This document shows positions 29,761 to 38,099 of a DNA stretch of 64,000 nucleotides, in pieces. Below the pieces are notes generated by a model. It had not been told where the DNA came from, made no database searches, and saw only the letters and a program-made list of their open reading frames with translations. Source of the stretch: Acinetobacter sp. UBA801 (GTDB lineage: Bacteria; Pseudomonadota; Gammaproteobacteria; Pseudomonadales; Moraxellaceae). Each line of letters starts with the position of its first letter. Position 1 is the stretch's first letter. The position numbers and the translations under genes were made by a program. The stretch spans positions 1 to 64,000 of the forward strand of contig DBIN01000017.1 of assembly GCA_002296655.1 (NCBI GenBank), in the 5' to 3' direction.

Positions 29761-29798
29761 GGAGTTCCTCCCTTTTTAAAGGGAGGCTAGGAGGGATT
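29761..29798. repeat. Palindromic repeat (CCTCCC/GGGAGG) overlapping the DUF559 gene end
   Basis: CCTCCCTTTTTAAAGGGAGG (29767-29786) is a palindrome with an off-centre pair, followed by CTAGGAGGGATT. Read on the minus strand it begins AATCCCTCCTAGCCTCCC, so it encodes the last residues Asn-Pro-Ser and the stop codon TAG of the DUF559 gene. A relative lies at 57804-57873. Confidence 0.8.
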
Positions 29799-30161
29799 AT
29801 CAGCGTGTCGACTTAAAATCACATTTTCAATGATTTGGATGACTGCATCGAGTTCATGTAAAATTTGTAAATTATTGAATCTTAAAATAGTTAAATTTAA
29901 TTGTGCCAAAACCTGATCACGCAATAGATCGTACTTTAAGCCTTTTTCATTTAAATGTTGGCTGCCATCACATTCAATAATTAAATTTGCCGCAGGACAG
30001 TAAAAATCTACAATAAAATTCAAAATAGGCTTTTGCCGATAAAACTGTAAGCCTAAGATTTGTTTTTGGCGCAGTCGTAACCAGAGTTTCTGCTCGGCTT
30101 CGGTCATATTGTTTCTTAACTGTCGTGCGTTATGTTTTAAATTTTTATTATAAGGTTGCAT
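29787..30161 (-). CDS. DUF559 endonuclease-domain protein
   Basis: A 124-residue protein of the DUF559 group, which has a Vsr/PD-(D/E)XK-like nuclease fold. Diagnostic segments are ARQLRNNMTEAEQKLWLRLR, then GLQFYRQKPILNFIVDFYCP and LIIECDGSQH, in which Asp48-like (VDFYC) and Glu-Cys-Asp are the presumed metal ligands. The gene is framed by palindromic repeats: its stop codon is inside one (29761-29798) and another cluster starts about 50 bases before its start (30205-30335). It sits between wzi and wzc, where no such gene belongs. It may be part of a repeat-associated mobile unit rather than of capsule biology. Confidence 0.85.
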   Translation of the reverse strand: MQPYNKNLKHNARQLRNNMTEAEQKLWLRLRQKQILGLQFYRQKPILNFIVDFYCPAANLIIECDGSQHLNEKGLKYDLLRDQVLAQLNLTILRFNNLQILHELDAVIQIIENVILSRHADNPS

Positions 30162-30204
30162 GTTTTTTATTCATAATTTCTTAAATGAAGTGGTTTGTTT
30201 TTTG

Positions 30205-30335
30205 AGTTACCCTCCTTACGCCATGCATGGTTCACCTTTTCAGGTTCTTTAAATCCCCCTCAATCCCCCTTTTTCAAAGGGGGAAGTCGCACAAGCATAT
30301 ACTGCTCACCTTTCAAAGGTGGGGAATATTGGGGT
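30205..30335. repeat. Mosaic palindromic repeat cluster next to wzc
   Basis: The stretch holds ACGCCATGCATGGTTCACC, AACCTGAAAA on the complement, twice CAATCCCCCT/AAATCCCCCT, and the palindrome CCCCCTTTTTCAAAGGGGG (about 30265-30283) followed by AAGTCGCACAAGC. Modules of it recur in the opposite orientation at 57690-57770 near galU. In one frame the repeat reads Asn-Pro-Pro-Gln-Ser-Pro-Phe-Phe-Lys-Gly-Gly, which is only a by-product. Confidence 0.8.
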
Positions 30336-30357
30336 GGTGGGCTTATTTCAGCCCACC
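30336..30357. terminator. Hairpin after wzc
   Basis: GGTGGGCT and AGCCCACC form a perfect 8-bp stem around TATTTC, 13 bases past the wzc stop. On the minus strand it is followed by ACCCC, not T, so it is an atypical terminator at best. Confidence 0.4.
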
Positions 30358-30369
30358 GATCATTTCAAA

Positions 30370-32556
30370 TTAATCATCATCCTTATTGGCTTTATAGCCA
30401 TAGGCATAGTTATAACCATAGCCATAACCACCCGCTTCACGTTGAATATCATTCAAAATAAAGCCGTTGACTTTCACGCCAGCTTGTTCAAAGCGGTTAA
30501 CAGTCATTTCAAGCTCTTTCATTTGCGTCTTGGCATAACGTGCCACAACCAAATTCACACCCGCATATTGTGAAATAATAATCCCATCGGTGACGGCAAG
30601 AACTGGCGGGGTATCAATCAGAATATGGTCAAACTGACTCGACAAGTGCGTGAGCATGTCTGCAAATTTTTGCGTGCTTAACAACTCTGACGGATTGGCA
30701 GGGCTTTTACCACGACTGATGACGCTTAAATTTTCAACTTCCGTACTACGCACAATATTGCCTAACTCTTGCTGACCATTCAGGTATTCGGTTAAGCCTG
30801 GCTTAGGGTCGTAATTAAAGTATTTATGCACATAACCACGACGTAAATCGGCGTCAATCAGTAATACACGTTTATCACTTTGCGCCAAAATTGTGGCTAG
30901 GTTGGTTGAAATAAACGATTTACCCAACTCTGGTGCAGGGCCAGAAATCATAATGATATTGTTTTTGGCACTGTTTAAGGCAAAGTGAATAGCGGTACGC
31001 ATGCTACGTAGGCTTTCAATGGCAATATCATCACTATTTTTAACCGCAAGAATAGGAAGATTCTTTTTCTTTTTCAGAATTTTAATACGGCTTTCTTGCA
31101 CAGGTGAATGTGGCACAGTGGCATAAACAGGTAAATCCAATTCATTTTCAATTTGATTCGAGTCTTTAATACCTGACCGTAACATATTACGCAGTAAGGC
31201 CAACAATGTACCCAGAAAACCACCCAAGAAAACTGACAAAATCAGAATTTGTAATTTCTTTGGTTTAATTGGCTCAATCGGCTCTACCGCAGTATCTACA
31301 ATACGCACATTGCCAATTTCACCTGCTTTAGCAATCCGCAGTTGTTGGTAAGAGTTAAGCAAGCCTGTATACAGCTGTTGTTTGACTTCTACTTCACGGA
31401 ACAGTTGTAAATATTGGCGTTGTAATTCTGGCAAGCGTTTGAGCGTGCCGTCTAACTCTGCAATGCGTTTGTTAATTGCCCCCAATTGCGCATTCATTTG
31501 CTGCATCACAGGGTGTTCGTTGGTGTACTTGGCCGCAGCTTCAGCCACTTGTTGCTCTAACTGCGCTTTTTGGGTTTCCAAAGTAATACTTTGGGTTAAA
31601 TACAACTCAGATTCTTTGGTCACATCGACTGTATTGAACTGTTGGCGGAAACGGTTAAATTCACGTTCTGCCACATCTAATTGTTGTTTCAGTTCTGGGA
31701 GTTGGTCTTCCAAAAACTTTAAGGTCTGTGCTGTTTCTGCGCTACGACGCTCAATATTTTGTTGGCTATACGCTGCTAAAATGGCATTCAGTACTTGGGT
31801 AATGTGTTGTTTGTCTTGTCCTTGGTAATTTAGTCCCAATACACCTGTCAATTTACCTCTTTCTGCTACTGAATAGTTGGCAGTTAAGCTTTTCATGGCA
31901 GCAGGCAGGCTTTGCTTTTGGATGTTATAGGCAGCGTTAAAGCTGTCTTGACTAAAAATTGCGACTTTCCACAGCCCAAATTCAGACTGTAATTGACTGG
32001 CTTGGTTTAAAGGTGCAGAAAAAACCACCTGTTCGGTTGCTGCATCGGTTAGGCTGTATTTGCCTTGTGCAAATTTTAAAATTAAGTTTTTATCTTGAAA
32101 ATATTGCGGGATATCGAACTGGCGAATATCAAAACTTTTTTGATTGTCTTTAAACAGCACTGACTGAGATGAATATTCACTGTCATATTCATGCTTGGCA
32201 ATTAAACGATTCCAGAAACTGTCTTCTGTACCCGAAACGCGAATATCTAAATTCAGATGATCAATCGCGCTGCCCAACACCAAACGTGATTTTAAAATTT
32301 CAATTTCAGCTTGTGCAGGTGATTTCTGCTCAATCATGCTGGACAGATCACCCAATAACGCTGCAGAGGCCCCTTTGCTGTCTTCGACCTGTACCAAAGC
32401 ATCTACTGCATAGGTGTCTGGCGTAGTTCTTAAATACAGTAAAGCGCAGACGATACTGAGTAGAACGCAAAGGGTAATCATTTTCCATTGTGCGATTAAG
32501 GAAAAAAATAATTCCTTTAAATCAATGGTATCTTCGGTGTTGGCGGTTTGGCTCAT
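30370..32556 (-). CDS. wzc: Capsule tyrosine autokinase Wzc
   Basis: A 728-residue inner-membrane polysaccharide co-polymerase and bacterial tyrosine kinase that controls capsule chain length and export with Wza. An N-terminal Wzz domain spans from a first membrane helix (about 25-43) to a second (about 435-455), with a long coiled coil between. The cytoplasmic kinase has Walker A GPAPELGKS (539-547), Walker A' VLLIDADLRRG (564-574) and Walker B ILIDTPP. The tail GGYGYGYNYAYGYK (709-722) is a cluster of six tyrosines for autophosphorylation. It is last in the wza-wzb-wzc operon, 51 bases after wzb. Confidence 0.96.
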   Translation of the reverse strand: MSQTANTEDTIDLKELFFSLIAQWKMITLCVLLSIVCALLYLRTTPDTYAVDALVQVEDSKGASAALLGDLSSMIEQKSPAQAEIEILKSRLVLGSAIDHLNLDIRVSGTEDSFWNRLIAKHEYDSEYSSQSVLFKDNQKSFDIRQFDIPQYFQDKNLILKFAQGKYSLTDAATEQVVFSAPLNQASQLQSEFGLWKVAIFSQDSFNAAYNIQKQSLPAAMKSLTANYSVAERGKLTGVLGLNYQGQDKQHITQVLNAILAAYSQQNIERRSAETAQTLKFLEDQLPELKQQLDVAEREFNRFRQQFNTVDVTKESELYLTQSITLETQKAQLEQQVAEAAAKYTNEHPVMQQMNAQLGAINKRIAELDGTLKRLPELQRQYLQLFREVEVKQQLYTGLLNSYQQLRIAKAGEIGNVRIVDTAVEPIEPIKPKKLQILILSVFLGGFLGTLLALLRNMLRSGIKDSNQIENELDLPVYATVPHSPVQESRIKILKKKKNLPILAVKNSDDIAIESLRSMRTAIHFALNSAKNNIIMISGPAPELGKSFISTNLATILAQSDKRVLLIDADLRRGYVHKYFNYDPKPGLTEYLNGQQELGNIVRSTEVENLSVISRGKSPANPSELLSTQKFADMLTHLSSQFDHILIDTPPVLAVTDGIIISQYAGVNLVVARYAKTQMKELEMTVNRFEQAGVKVNGFILNDIQREAGGYGYGYNYAYGYKANKDDD

Positions 32557-32607
32557 AGTTTAAATATCAAAAAAGTAGAATTTTAAAAAAGCTATAATAT
32601 CAATAAA

Positions 32608-33036
32608 CTAGATATATTTTTTCCAGTCGGCAATGCAGGCTTGAATTAACGCACAGGTCTCATCAAATACGGCCTGATCGTGCTGATAGGGGTCGGCCAC
32701 ATTTTTACTTTGCCAGTGCCCCAATCTAAAGGTTTTGCCTTTGGCAAAGGGCCAGGTTTGTTCCACATGCTTTTGTTGATTTTGGCTCATCACCAAAATC
32801 AGATCGGCTTTTTTAATTAAGTCTGCATTGAGTTTTTTTGCCACGTGTGGACTCATGTCAATGCCGTGACGTTGCATACATAAACGGGCTTTGTCATCGG
32901 CTGCATGACCCACCAAGCCTGAAATACCTGCAGATTCAATCTGTAAGTGTGGGTACTGCTGTTTTAAAAAGTATTCTGCCATGGGGCTACGGCAAATATT
33001 GCCAATACACACCACCAAAATGTGATTAATTTTCAT
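32608..33036 (-). CDS. wzb: Low-molecular-weight protein-tyrosine phosphatase Wzb
   Basis: A 142-residue phosphatase that removes phosphate from Wzc and so keeps the kinase cycling. The catalytic loop VCIGNICRSPMAE has the C-x5-R-S signature near the N-terminus, and the general-acid motif Asp-Pro-Tyr (DPYQHD) is near residue 117. Its ATG shares one base with the stop codon of wza, so it is translationally coupled to it. Confidence 0.96.
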   Translation of the reverse strand: MKINHILVVCIGNICRSPMAEYFLKQQYPHLQIESAGISGLVGHAADDKARLCMQRHGIDMSPHVAKKLNADLIKKADLILVMSQNQQKHVEQTWPFAKGKTFRLGHWQSKNVADPYQHDQAVFDETCALIQACIADWKKYI

Positions 33037-34151
33037 TAGTTCCCCAAACGATCTAGGTTATATAAAGCATTTGAGAATGGAATAATTTGGTTAACCACAC
33101 GTTGCCAGCGGGCCAAGCCTGATGCATCGACATAGACAATATCATTGCTGCGCATTTTAAACTGATTAGCCAAGCCAAAGTCTGCAATGCTGGTTAAATC
33201 CATGTGATAGACTTCGGTATGTGCTGCATTCGGCTGGCTACGGACCACATAAATTTTACTGCGGCTGGCAGACAGTGGGTTTAAGCCTAGGCTTTCACCC
33301 AATACATCGCTTAAGCTCATGCCTTGATCACGCATAGGGAGCGATTGATTTTTACCCGATTCACCCATCACATAAATTTTTTGATTTTCACGGTTGTTGA
33401 CATACAAGGTGTCATTTGGCTGGATGAGTAAGTTGTGCAATGACAAGCCTGCTTTTTCCAGCTCTACGGTATTGAGTTGATAGCTACGCCCCTGACGCAC
33501 TAAAGTCATAGAAGCATTGTCACCTTGTTGAGCATTGACCCCGCCTGCCATGCCTAAAGCGGTATACACACTGACAGGTTGATCATTTAAATAGAATTGC
33601 CCGCCCTTCATCACATTACCTTGTACTGAATAACGCTGACCTTGGTAAGACAAGACTCGTACAATCACGTCAGGTGTTTTTAAATAACGTGCCAATTGAC
33701 CGCGCAGCTCACGGTTGACTTGTGCTAAAGACTTACCTGCGGCTTTGTAACGGCCAATAATAGGAAACTGAATATACCCCTGTGAGTCAATTTGATAGCC
33801 ATTGGACTCGACTGCTTTTTCACTACTAATGGTATTGGTTGGTGGGGTAATTTCAGGGTAGGCCCATAAATATATAGATAAAATATCGCCTGAACTTAAA
33901 CGGTATTGGCGTTGAGGTGTATTGAACAGATGCGCATAGTCTTGTTGAATGTTGTGTACAGCAGGTTGCACAGCCAGCATAGAGTCTTGCGTGAGTTTAA
34001 TCACATTGACAGCTGTGCCCAAGTCAGTGGTGTAAACCCCTTCACGAGGTAGGTCATAGGTTTGTAAACCAGAAGTGACAGCGCACCCTGTGGTGGCAAT
34101 GCCACATGCCAATAAAACAGCCAATTGAAAGTGTCGCACGCGAGATCCCAT
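33036..34151 (-). CDS. wza: Outer-membrane polysaccharide export lipoprotein Wza
   Basis: A 371-residue protein that forms the outer-membrane channel for capsule export. The signal ends in a lipobox ATTGC at Cys22, so it should be lipidated. A polysaccharide-export domain (GDILSIYLWAYPEI) is followed by SLBB-type soluble ligand-binding domains (YSVQGNVMKGGQFYL and YVMGESGKNQSLPM), and a C-terminal amphipathic helix. It starts the minus-strand wza-wzb-wzc operon, divergent from gna. The layout is the standard left arm of Acinetobacter capsule loci. Confidence 0.95.
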   Translation of the reverse strand: MGSRVRHFQLAVLLACGIATTGCAVTSGLQTYDLPREGVYTTDLGTAVNVIKLTQDSMLAVQPAVHNIQQDYAHLFNTPQRQYRLSSGDILSIYLWAYPEITPPTNTISSEKAVESNGYQIDSQGYIQFPIIGRYKAAGKSLAQVNRELRGQLARYLKTPDVIVRVLSYQGQRYSVQGNVMKGGQFYLNDQPVSVYTALGMAGGVNAQQGDNASMTLVRQGRSYQLNTVELEKAGLSLHNLLIQPNDTLYVNNRENQKIYVMGESGKNQSLPMRDQGMSLSDVLGESLGLNPLSASRSKIYVVRSQPNAAHTEVYHMDLTSIADFGLANQFKMRSNDIVYVDASGLARWQRVVNQIIPFSNALYNLDRLGN

Positions 34152-34454
34152 TATTAAATTTTTTAAAATCGTTTTGAGTAAATTACTGTCATTTTACCGA
34201 ACTTATAAAATAGGTACATAGCAATTTGTATTCAATTTGCATATTTGGCAGAAGCATCAAGTAAAAAATGATAGTAAGTAAAAATTAGGTCGCTATTCTA
34301 AATAAAAGGTGAATATTCACCAAAACTATACACTGTGATCTGTTTCAAGTAATTTGAGCACAAATCATAATAGAAATTTCATGAATTTCTGCTAGTATTC
34401 CTGCCGAAAGATTCATTCTTCATAAAATACAGTTATAAATTGAAAGGCGCTCAA
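34152..34454. other. Divergent promoter region of the capsule locus
   Basis: About 300 AT-rich bases separate the divergent export and biosynthesis operons. It should hold both promoters. I see no JUMPstart/ops element (GGCGGTAG). A plus-strand promoter candidate is listed separately. The gna frame opens at a TTG (34440), but the ATG at 34455 has the ribosome site. Confidence 0.55.
34343..34371 (+). promoter_or_regulatory. Candidate sigma70 promoter of the capsule biosynthesis operon
   Basis: TTTCAA (34343-34348) and CATAAT (34366-34371) are separated by 17 bases, 84 bases before the gna start. The -35 box is a weak match. It is the best promoter-like pair I found upstream of the long plus-strand operon. 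Confidence 0.35.
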
Positions 34455-35732
34455 ATGCTACAGCTCTCAGACCTAAAAATTGCCATTATTGGTTTAGGCT
34501 ATGTCGGTTTACCCTTAGCAGTTGAATTTGGCAAGCAGCTGCCTGTGGTGGGTTTTGATATTCAGCAAAAACGTATACAAGAATTACAAAATGGGCAAGA
34601 TCACACTTTAGAAGTGTCGCCAGAAGTACTTAAACAAGCAACACAACTGACTTATTCCGCTAATTTAGATGATTTAAATAGCTGCAACTTTTTTATTGTC
34701 ACTGTGCCTACTCCAATTGATGAGTTTAAGCAGCCAGATTTAACGCCCCTTGTTAAAGCCTCGACCAGTATTGGCCAGGTACTTAAAAAAGGCGATGTGG
34801 TGGTGTATGAGTCTACCGTTTACCCCGGTGCTACCGAAGAAGCCTGTATTCCAGTTTTGGAACAAGTGTCTGGATTAAAATTCAATCAGGATTTTTTTGC
34901 AGGCTATAGCCCAGAACGGATTAACCCAGGCGATAAGCTACACCGTGTGACCAATATTTTAAAAGTGACTTCGGGTTCTACCCCAGAAGTTGCAGACTTT
35001 GTAGATGCAGTTTATCAATTGATTGTTACTGCAGGTACGCATAAAGCACCCAGTATAAAAGTGGCTGAAGCAGCTAAGGTCATTGAAAATACCCAACGTG
35101 ATGTGAACATTGCTTTAATTAATGAATTAGCCGTGATCTTTAATAAGTTGGGTATTGATACTGAAGCGGTTTTACAGGCTGCGGGAACCAAGTGGAATTT
35201 TTTACCTTTCCGCCCTGGTTTAGTCGGTGGGCACTGTATTGGGGTAGATCCATATTATTTAACCCATAAAGCACAGTCTTTAGGCTTGCATCCAGAAATT
35301 ATTTTAGCGGCACGTCGTTTAAATGACCGTATGGGTGAATATGTTGCAACACAATTGATTAAAGAGATGGTGAAGCAGCGTATACAAGTGGTGGGTTCAA
35401 AAATTTTAGTGATGGGCTTGAGTTTTAAAGAAAACTGTCCAGATATTCGCAACACAAAAATTATTGATATGGTTCAGGCTTTAAAAGAGTATGAGCTGGA
35501 TTTAGATATTTATGACCCGTGGGTGGACCCAAAAGAAGTGGAGCATGAATATGGTTTGGCTCCAATCAGTGCATTGCAGAATAATGAATATGACGCGGTT
35601 ATTTTAGCAGTTGCTCATGATCAGTTTAAACAAATGACAGCAGCAGATATACATGCTTTGGGTAAAACTAAGCATGTATTGTTTGATTTAAAATATATAT
35701 TAAGTAAAGAATACTCAGATATTAGACTTTAA
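34455..35732 (+). CDS. gna: UDP-N-acetylhexosamine 6-dehydrogenase Gna
   Basis: A 425-residue enzyme of the WbpO/TviB type that oxidises UDP-GalNAc (or UDP-GlcNAc) twice at C6 to the uronic acid. The NAD motif is GLGYVG (13-18). The catalytic Cys261 is in [13 protein letters not shown], and the Lys/Asn pair is in [12 protein letters not shown] (about 207-212). All family catalytic residues are intact, in contrast to the ugd-position gene at 57916. The ATG at 34455 follows AAAGG. In Acinetobacter capsule loci it is typically the first plus-strand gene, as here. Whether GalNAcA is in this repeat unit cannot be told from sequence. Confidence 0.9.
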   Translation: MLQLSDLKIAIIGLGYVGLPLAVEFGKQLPVVGFDIQQKRIQELQNGQDHTLEVSPEVLKQATQLTYSANLDDLNSCNFFIVTVPTPIDEFKQPDLTPLVKASTSIGQVLKKGDVVVYESTVYPGATEEACIPVLEQVSGLKFNQDFFAGYSPERINPGDKLHRVTNILKVTSGSTPEVADFVDAVYQLIVTAGTHKAPSIKVAEAAKVIENTQRDVNIALINELAVIFNKLGIDTEAVLQAAGTKWNFLPFRPGLVGGHCIGVDPYYLTHKAQSLGLHPEIILAARRLNDRMGEYVATQLIKEMVKQRIQVVGSKILVMGLSFKENCPDIRNTKIIDMVQALKEYELDLDIYDPWVDPKEVEHEYGLAPISALQNNEYDAVILAVAHDQFKQMTAADIHALGKTKHVLFDLKYILSKEYSDIRL

Positions 35733-35749
35733 AAATAGGATTTTTAATA

Positions 35750-36946
35750 ATGTCATTAGATATACAGTTGAACTTAATTGGTCGCTCACAAGAGCTTTTT
35801 ACAAATGATATTCAAGTTTGGAATAAAAAATTAAAAGATATCATTGAATCTTCAAAGTTTTTAGTTTTGGGTGGTGCTGGTTCAATTGGGCAGGCTGTTG
35901 TCAAAGAGATTTTTAAACGCAATCCAGAGAAGCTTCATGTTGTTGATATTTCTGAAAATAACTTAACAGAAGTTGTTCGTGATATTCGTAGTTCATTTGG
36001 GTATATTGATGGGGATTTCCAGACTTTTGCATTGGATATTGGCTCTGCTGAATATGATGCTTATATCAGGAATGATGGTGACTTTGACTATGTTTTAAAT
36101 CTTTCTGCTTTAAAACATGTGCGTAGTGAAAAAGATCCGTTTACATTAATGCGAATGATTCATGTCAATATTTTAAATACTGAAAAAACGATTCAGCAGT
36201 CTATCGAAAAAGGTGTAAAAAAGTATTTCTGCGTCTCGACAGATAAAGCTGCTAACCCTGTAAATATGATGGGTGGCTCAAAACGTATTATGGAAATGTT
36301 CCTGATGCGTCAAAGTCAGCATATTGATATTTCCACGGCCCGTTTTGCGAATGTTGCATTTTCAGATGGTTCTTTACTACATGGTTTTAATCAACGTATT
36401 CAGAAAAATCAGCCAATTGCTGCGCCAAATGATATTCGCCGTTATTTCGTTACTCCAAAAGAATCAGGTGAGTTGTGCCTCATGTCTTGTTTGTTAGGGG
36501 AAAATAGAGATATTTTCTTCCCTAAACTTAGCGAGCATTTACACCTCATTACTTTTGCAGATATTGCTGTGAAATATCTTAATAACCTTGGATATGAGCC
36601 GTATTTGTGTGAGTCTGAAGATGAAGCGCGTAGCTTAATTCAAACCTTGCCAAAACAAGGAAAATGGCCTTGTTTATTTACAGGAAGTACAACGACTGGT
36701 GAGAAAGATTTCGAAGAGTTCTTTACCGATAATGAAACTTTAGATATGCAACGTTTTAATAATTTAGGTGTTATTAAAAACGAGCTAAATATTGAAGAAG
36801 ATAAATTGCATGTATTCGAAGAAAAAATTCATGCAATGCTTTTAAATAAGCAATGGAATAAAGAAGAAATTGTTGATCTATTTAACTATATGATGCCTAA
36901 CTTTGGACACAAAGAAACAGGTTTATATTTAGATGGGAAAATGTAA
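35750..36946 (+). CDS. legB: Nucleotide-GlcNAc 4,6-dehydratase LegB-like
   Basis: A 398-residue short-chain dehydrogenase/reductase of the FlaA1/LegB type that would make the 4-keto-6-deoxy sugar, the first committed step to legionaminic-type acids. The NAD motif is LGGAGSIGQAVV (about 40-51). The catalytic segment STDKAANPVNMMGGSKR has the Met-x3-Lys form (S-M-K triad) also seen in WbpM-type dehydratases. It is longer than PseB (about 330), as expected for LegB. With ptmE in the same operon, GDP-GlcNAc is the likeliest substrate, as in Campylobacter. Its stop overlaps the aminotransferase start by one base. Confidence 0.85.
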   Translation: MSLDIQLNLIGRSQELFTNDIQVWNKKLKDIIESSKFLVLGGAGSIGQAVVKEIFKRNPEKLHVVDISENNLTEVVRDIRSSFGYIDGDFQTFALDIGSAEYDAYIRNDGDFDYVLNLSALKHVRSEKDPFTLMRMIHVNILNTEKTIQQSIEKGVKKYFCVSTDKAANPVNMMGGSKRIMEMFLMRQSQHIDISTARFANVAFSDGSLLHGFNQRIQKNQPIAAPNDIRRYFVTPKESGELCLMSCLLGENRDIFFPKLSEHLHLITFADIAVKYLNNLGYEPYLCESEDEARSLIQTLPKQGKWPCLFTGSTTTGEKDFEEFFTDNETLDMQRFNNLGVIKNELNIEEDKLHVFEEKIHAMLLNKQWNKEEIVDLFNYMMPNFGHKETGLYLDGKM

Positions 36947-38094
36947 TGGATACTTCCAAATTTAATCAGTTTGTACGAGACATTTATCGTACCAATAGTT
37001 TTATTCCATTACATGAACCTCGTTTTCTTGGTAATGAAAAAAAATATGTATTAGATACGATTGATAGTACTTTTGTCTCTAGTGTTGGTTCATATGTAAA
37101 CGACTTTGAAGCCAAGGTTCAACAATTTACAGGCTGTGCTAAAGCCATTGCGACTGTGAATGGAACAGCTGCATTACATATTGCTCTTTTACTCGCTGGT
37201 GTAAAGCGCGACGATATCGTAATTACCCAAGCTTTGACTTTTGTCGCAACCTGTAATGCTTTGTCTTATATCGGTGCGGAACCATTGTTTACTGATGTTT
37301 CATTGAAGACACTTGGTCTGTGTCCAAAGGCATTAGATGTTTATTTGCAAGACAATGCTTTTATTGATGGCCAAGGTGTATGTAAACACAAAGCAACGAA
37401 TAAACGTATTTCTGCAATCGTTCCAATGCATACATTTGGCCATCCTGTAGAAATTGATGAGCTACAACAGGTAGCGACCAAGTGGCGTATTGCACTTGTT
37501 GAAGATGCTGCTGAAAGTTTAGGTTCTTACTACAAAGATCAACATACTGGAACCTTTGGTTTAGTTTCAGCACTTAGTTTTAATGGAAATAAGGTTATCA
37601 CTACTGGCGGCGGCGGCATGGTCTTGTGTCAAGATGAAGAACTTGGCATAAGAGCGAAGCACATTACGACAACTGCAAAAATACCACATCCGTATGAATT
37701 TTATCATGATGAAAATGGTTTTAACTACCGTTTACCGAATTTGAATGCTGCTTTAGGTTGTGCACAAATGGAAGGCTTGGAAGGTTTTCTGGCTAAAAAG
37801 CGTGATTTAGCTCAGCAATATCAAGATTTCTTGAAAGATAGTGATGTTTCATTTGTTGTGGAACCTGAAGACTGCCGATCTAACTATTGGTTAAATGCCA
37901 TTATTTGCAAAGATAAAGCACAACGAGATTTGATTTTGGATGAAACCAATTCAAATAAGGTGATGACTCGCCCAATCTGGACTTTAATGACCAGATTGCC
38001 AATGTACCAAACTGCATTACAAGGTGATTTAACTAACTCATTATGGCTGGAAGAAAGAGTCGTAAATATTCCAAGTTCAGTTCCTCTGGAGTAA
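36946..38094 (+). CDS. legC: PLP-dependent sugar 4-aminotransferase LegC-like
   Basis: A 382-residue DegT/DnrJ/EryC1 aminotransferase that would add the 4-amino group to the 4-keto sugar made by LegB. The pyridoxal lysine is in SALSFNGNKVITTGGGGM (Lys216) and the cofactor aspartate in LVEDAAESLGS (Asp187). Its start shares the A of the legB stop, and legG starts five bases after its end. The order LegB-LegC-LegG-LegI supports the pathway role better than the family alone does. Confidence 0.86.
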   Translation: MDTSKFNQFVRDIYRTNSFIPLHEPRFLGNEKKYVLDTIDSTFVSSVGSYVNDFEAKVQQFTGCAKAIATVNGTAALHIALLLAGVKRDDIVITQALTFVATCNALSYIGAEPLFTDVSLKTLGLCPKALDVYLQDNAFIDGQGVCKHKATNKRISAIVPMHTFGHPVEIDELQQVATKWRIALVEDAAESLGSYYKDQHTGTFGLVSALSFNGNKVITTGGGGMVLCQDEELGIRAKHITTTAKIPHPYEFYHDENGFNYRLPNLNAALGCAQMEGLEGFLAKKRDLAQQYQDFLKDSDVSFVVEPEDCRSNYWLNAIICKDKAQRDLILDETNSNKVMTRPIWTLMTRLPMYQTALQGDLTNSLWLEERVVNIPSSVPLE

Positions 38095-38099
38095 TAAGA

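Noticed and set aside
30195..30461. ORF reading NPPQSPFFKGG across the repeat next to wzc
   Set aside because: It is the translation of the palindromic repeat and the antisense of the wzc 3' end; no ribosome site and no family.
34152..34454. JUMPstart/ops element in the capsule promoter region
   Set aside because: No GGCGGTAG sequence in the interval on either strand.
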